In this document: one piece after another, positions 5,390 to 5,711 of the stretch | How the letters are laid out: each line of letters opens with the position of its first letter | Position numbering within the stretch: position 1 is the first letter of the stretch | Source: Helicobacteraceae bacterium | GTDB lineage: Bacteria > Campylobacterota > Campylobacteria > Campylobacterales > Sulfurimonadaceae | Length of the DNA stretch: 5,711 nt | Direction of reading: 5' to 3' | Assembly (NCBI GenBank): GCA_015488075.1 | Contig: WFOM01000166.1 | Coordinates: 1-5,711 of the forward strand | The notes under the pieces: generated by a model | Seen by the model: the letters and a program-made list of their open reading frames with translations, nothing else | What the model was told of the DNA's origin: nothing | Databases searched by the model: none | Position numbers and translations under genes: made by a program

Positions 5390-5711
5390 CTAAATAGATG
5401 GTAGCTCTCTTTTAATAACAAACTCTCAACATAATCATTGGCACAATCTATGCAGTTTGTCCATATACCAGATGGAAGTTTTACCTCAAGTTTATTTTTT
5501 TCCCTTAATTTTATAATCTTTTTTGGAGTTAGAACTTTTTCATTTGCTGAAAAATCAAATTTTGACAAGTCTATATCTTTTTTATAAAAAAGTGTTTGTT
5601 TATCAAAATTTCCCCATCCGGGAATACCTTCTATAGTATATGGAACCTCATAATCGTTTTTAAATTCAACAATAAATTTATAAAAACTATCATCATCAAA
5701 CACTTTAACAA
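5374..5711 (-). CDS. Hypothetical protein with C-terminal CxxC motif, N-terminus probably cut by window edge
   Basis: I do not recognise this protein. The minus-strand frame is open from the TAG at 5376-5374 to the right edge, about 112 codons. A GTG at 5703 could be a start, but it has no ribosome-binding site in the few bases visible upstream, so the gene probably begins outside the window. The visible part is acidic then lysine-rich, with an aromatic-rich stretch YTIEGIPGWGNFDKQTLFY, a basic segment KKIIKLREKNKLEVKLP, and then NCIDCAND, a lone CxxC pair that could bind metal or form a disulfide. It ends in a short amphipathic helix-like tail (YVESLLLKESYHLFRKAKK). No signal peptide or membrane segment is visible. 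Codon use and AT content resemble a normal gene of this genome, and the frame is long and uninterrupted, so I think it is real. Confidence 0.7.
   Translation of the reverse strand, partial: VKVFDDDSFYKFIVEFKNDYEVPYTIEGIPGWGNFDKQTLFYKKDIDLSKFDFSANEKVLTPKKIIKLREKNKLEVKLPSGIWTNCIDCANDYVESLLLKESYHLFRKAKK

Noticed and set aside
1..5711. CRISPR arrays, insertion sequences, tRNA or rRNA genes, riboswitches, phage or defence genes
   Set aside because: No regularly spaced repeats, transposase motifs, tRNA-like cloverleaf or conserved leader structure were seen. The plus-strand genes are housekeeping, with no gap longer than 138 bases between genes.

Overview
The window looks like ordinary, AT-rich chromosome from a Campylobacterota (epsilonproteobacterial) species. 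A free-living Sulfurimonas-like organism is my best guess. This rests on the gene order folD-lepB-M50 protease-rpiB-small coiled-coil protein-apt, which matches from memory the Helicobacter pylori HP0577 to HP0572 block. It also rests on protein style (a single-anchor LepB with a KRCVALPGD box) and on an AT-rich extended -10 promoter style. Genus is inference; no 16S or other marker is present.

Layout. Bases 1-293 (minus) hold the 5' part of a small exported c-type cytochrome that starts at TTG and runs off the left edge. A 62-base divergent gap (294-355) carries a near-symmetric extended -10 palindrome that could drive both directions. Bases 356-2683 (plus) form a tight three-gene unit: folD (one-carbon folate metabolism), lepB (signal peptidase I) and a site-2 protease, with 1-nt and 14-nt overlaps. 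A 138-base gap follows, holding a degenerate 21-bp tandem repeat and a second promoter set in an 11-bp inverted repeat. Bases 2822-5360 (plus) form a second unit: rpiB (ribose-5-phosphate isomerase B), a membrane-anchored coiled-coil protein of unknown function, apt (adenine phosphoribosyltransferase) and trpB (tryptophan synthase beta). Spacing in this unit is 9 nt, 8 nt and a 1-nt overlap. A hairpin at 5363-5389 separates trpB from a convergent minus-strand hypothetical gene with a CxxC motif, which is cut by the right edge.

How the genes fit together. Most of the window is housekeeping. LepB and the site-2 protease are both membrane proteases in overlapping genes, so a joint role in signal-peptide release and removal is plausible. 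RpiB, Apt and, more remotely, the tryptophan pathway are linked through ribose-5-phosphate and PRPP. TrpB stands here without trpA.

I did not find a convincing new biological system. The best leads are the two promoter regions that share a TTGGTAT half-site in inverted-repeat form, the conserved but uncharacterised coiled-coil protein, and the unidentified CxxC protein at the right edge.
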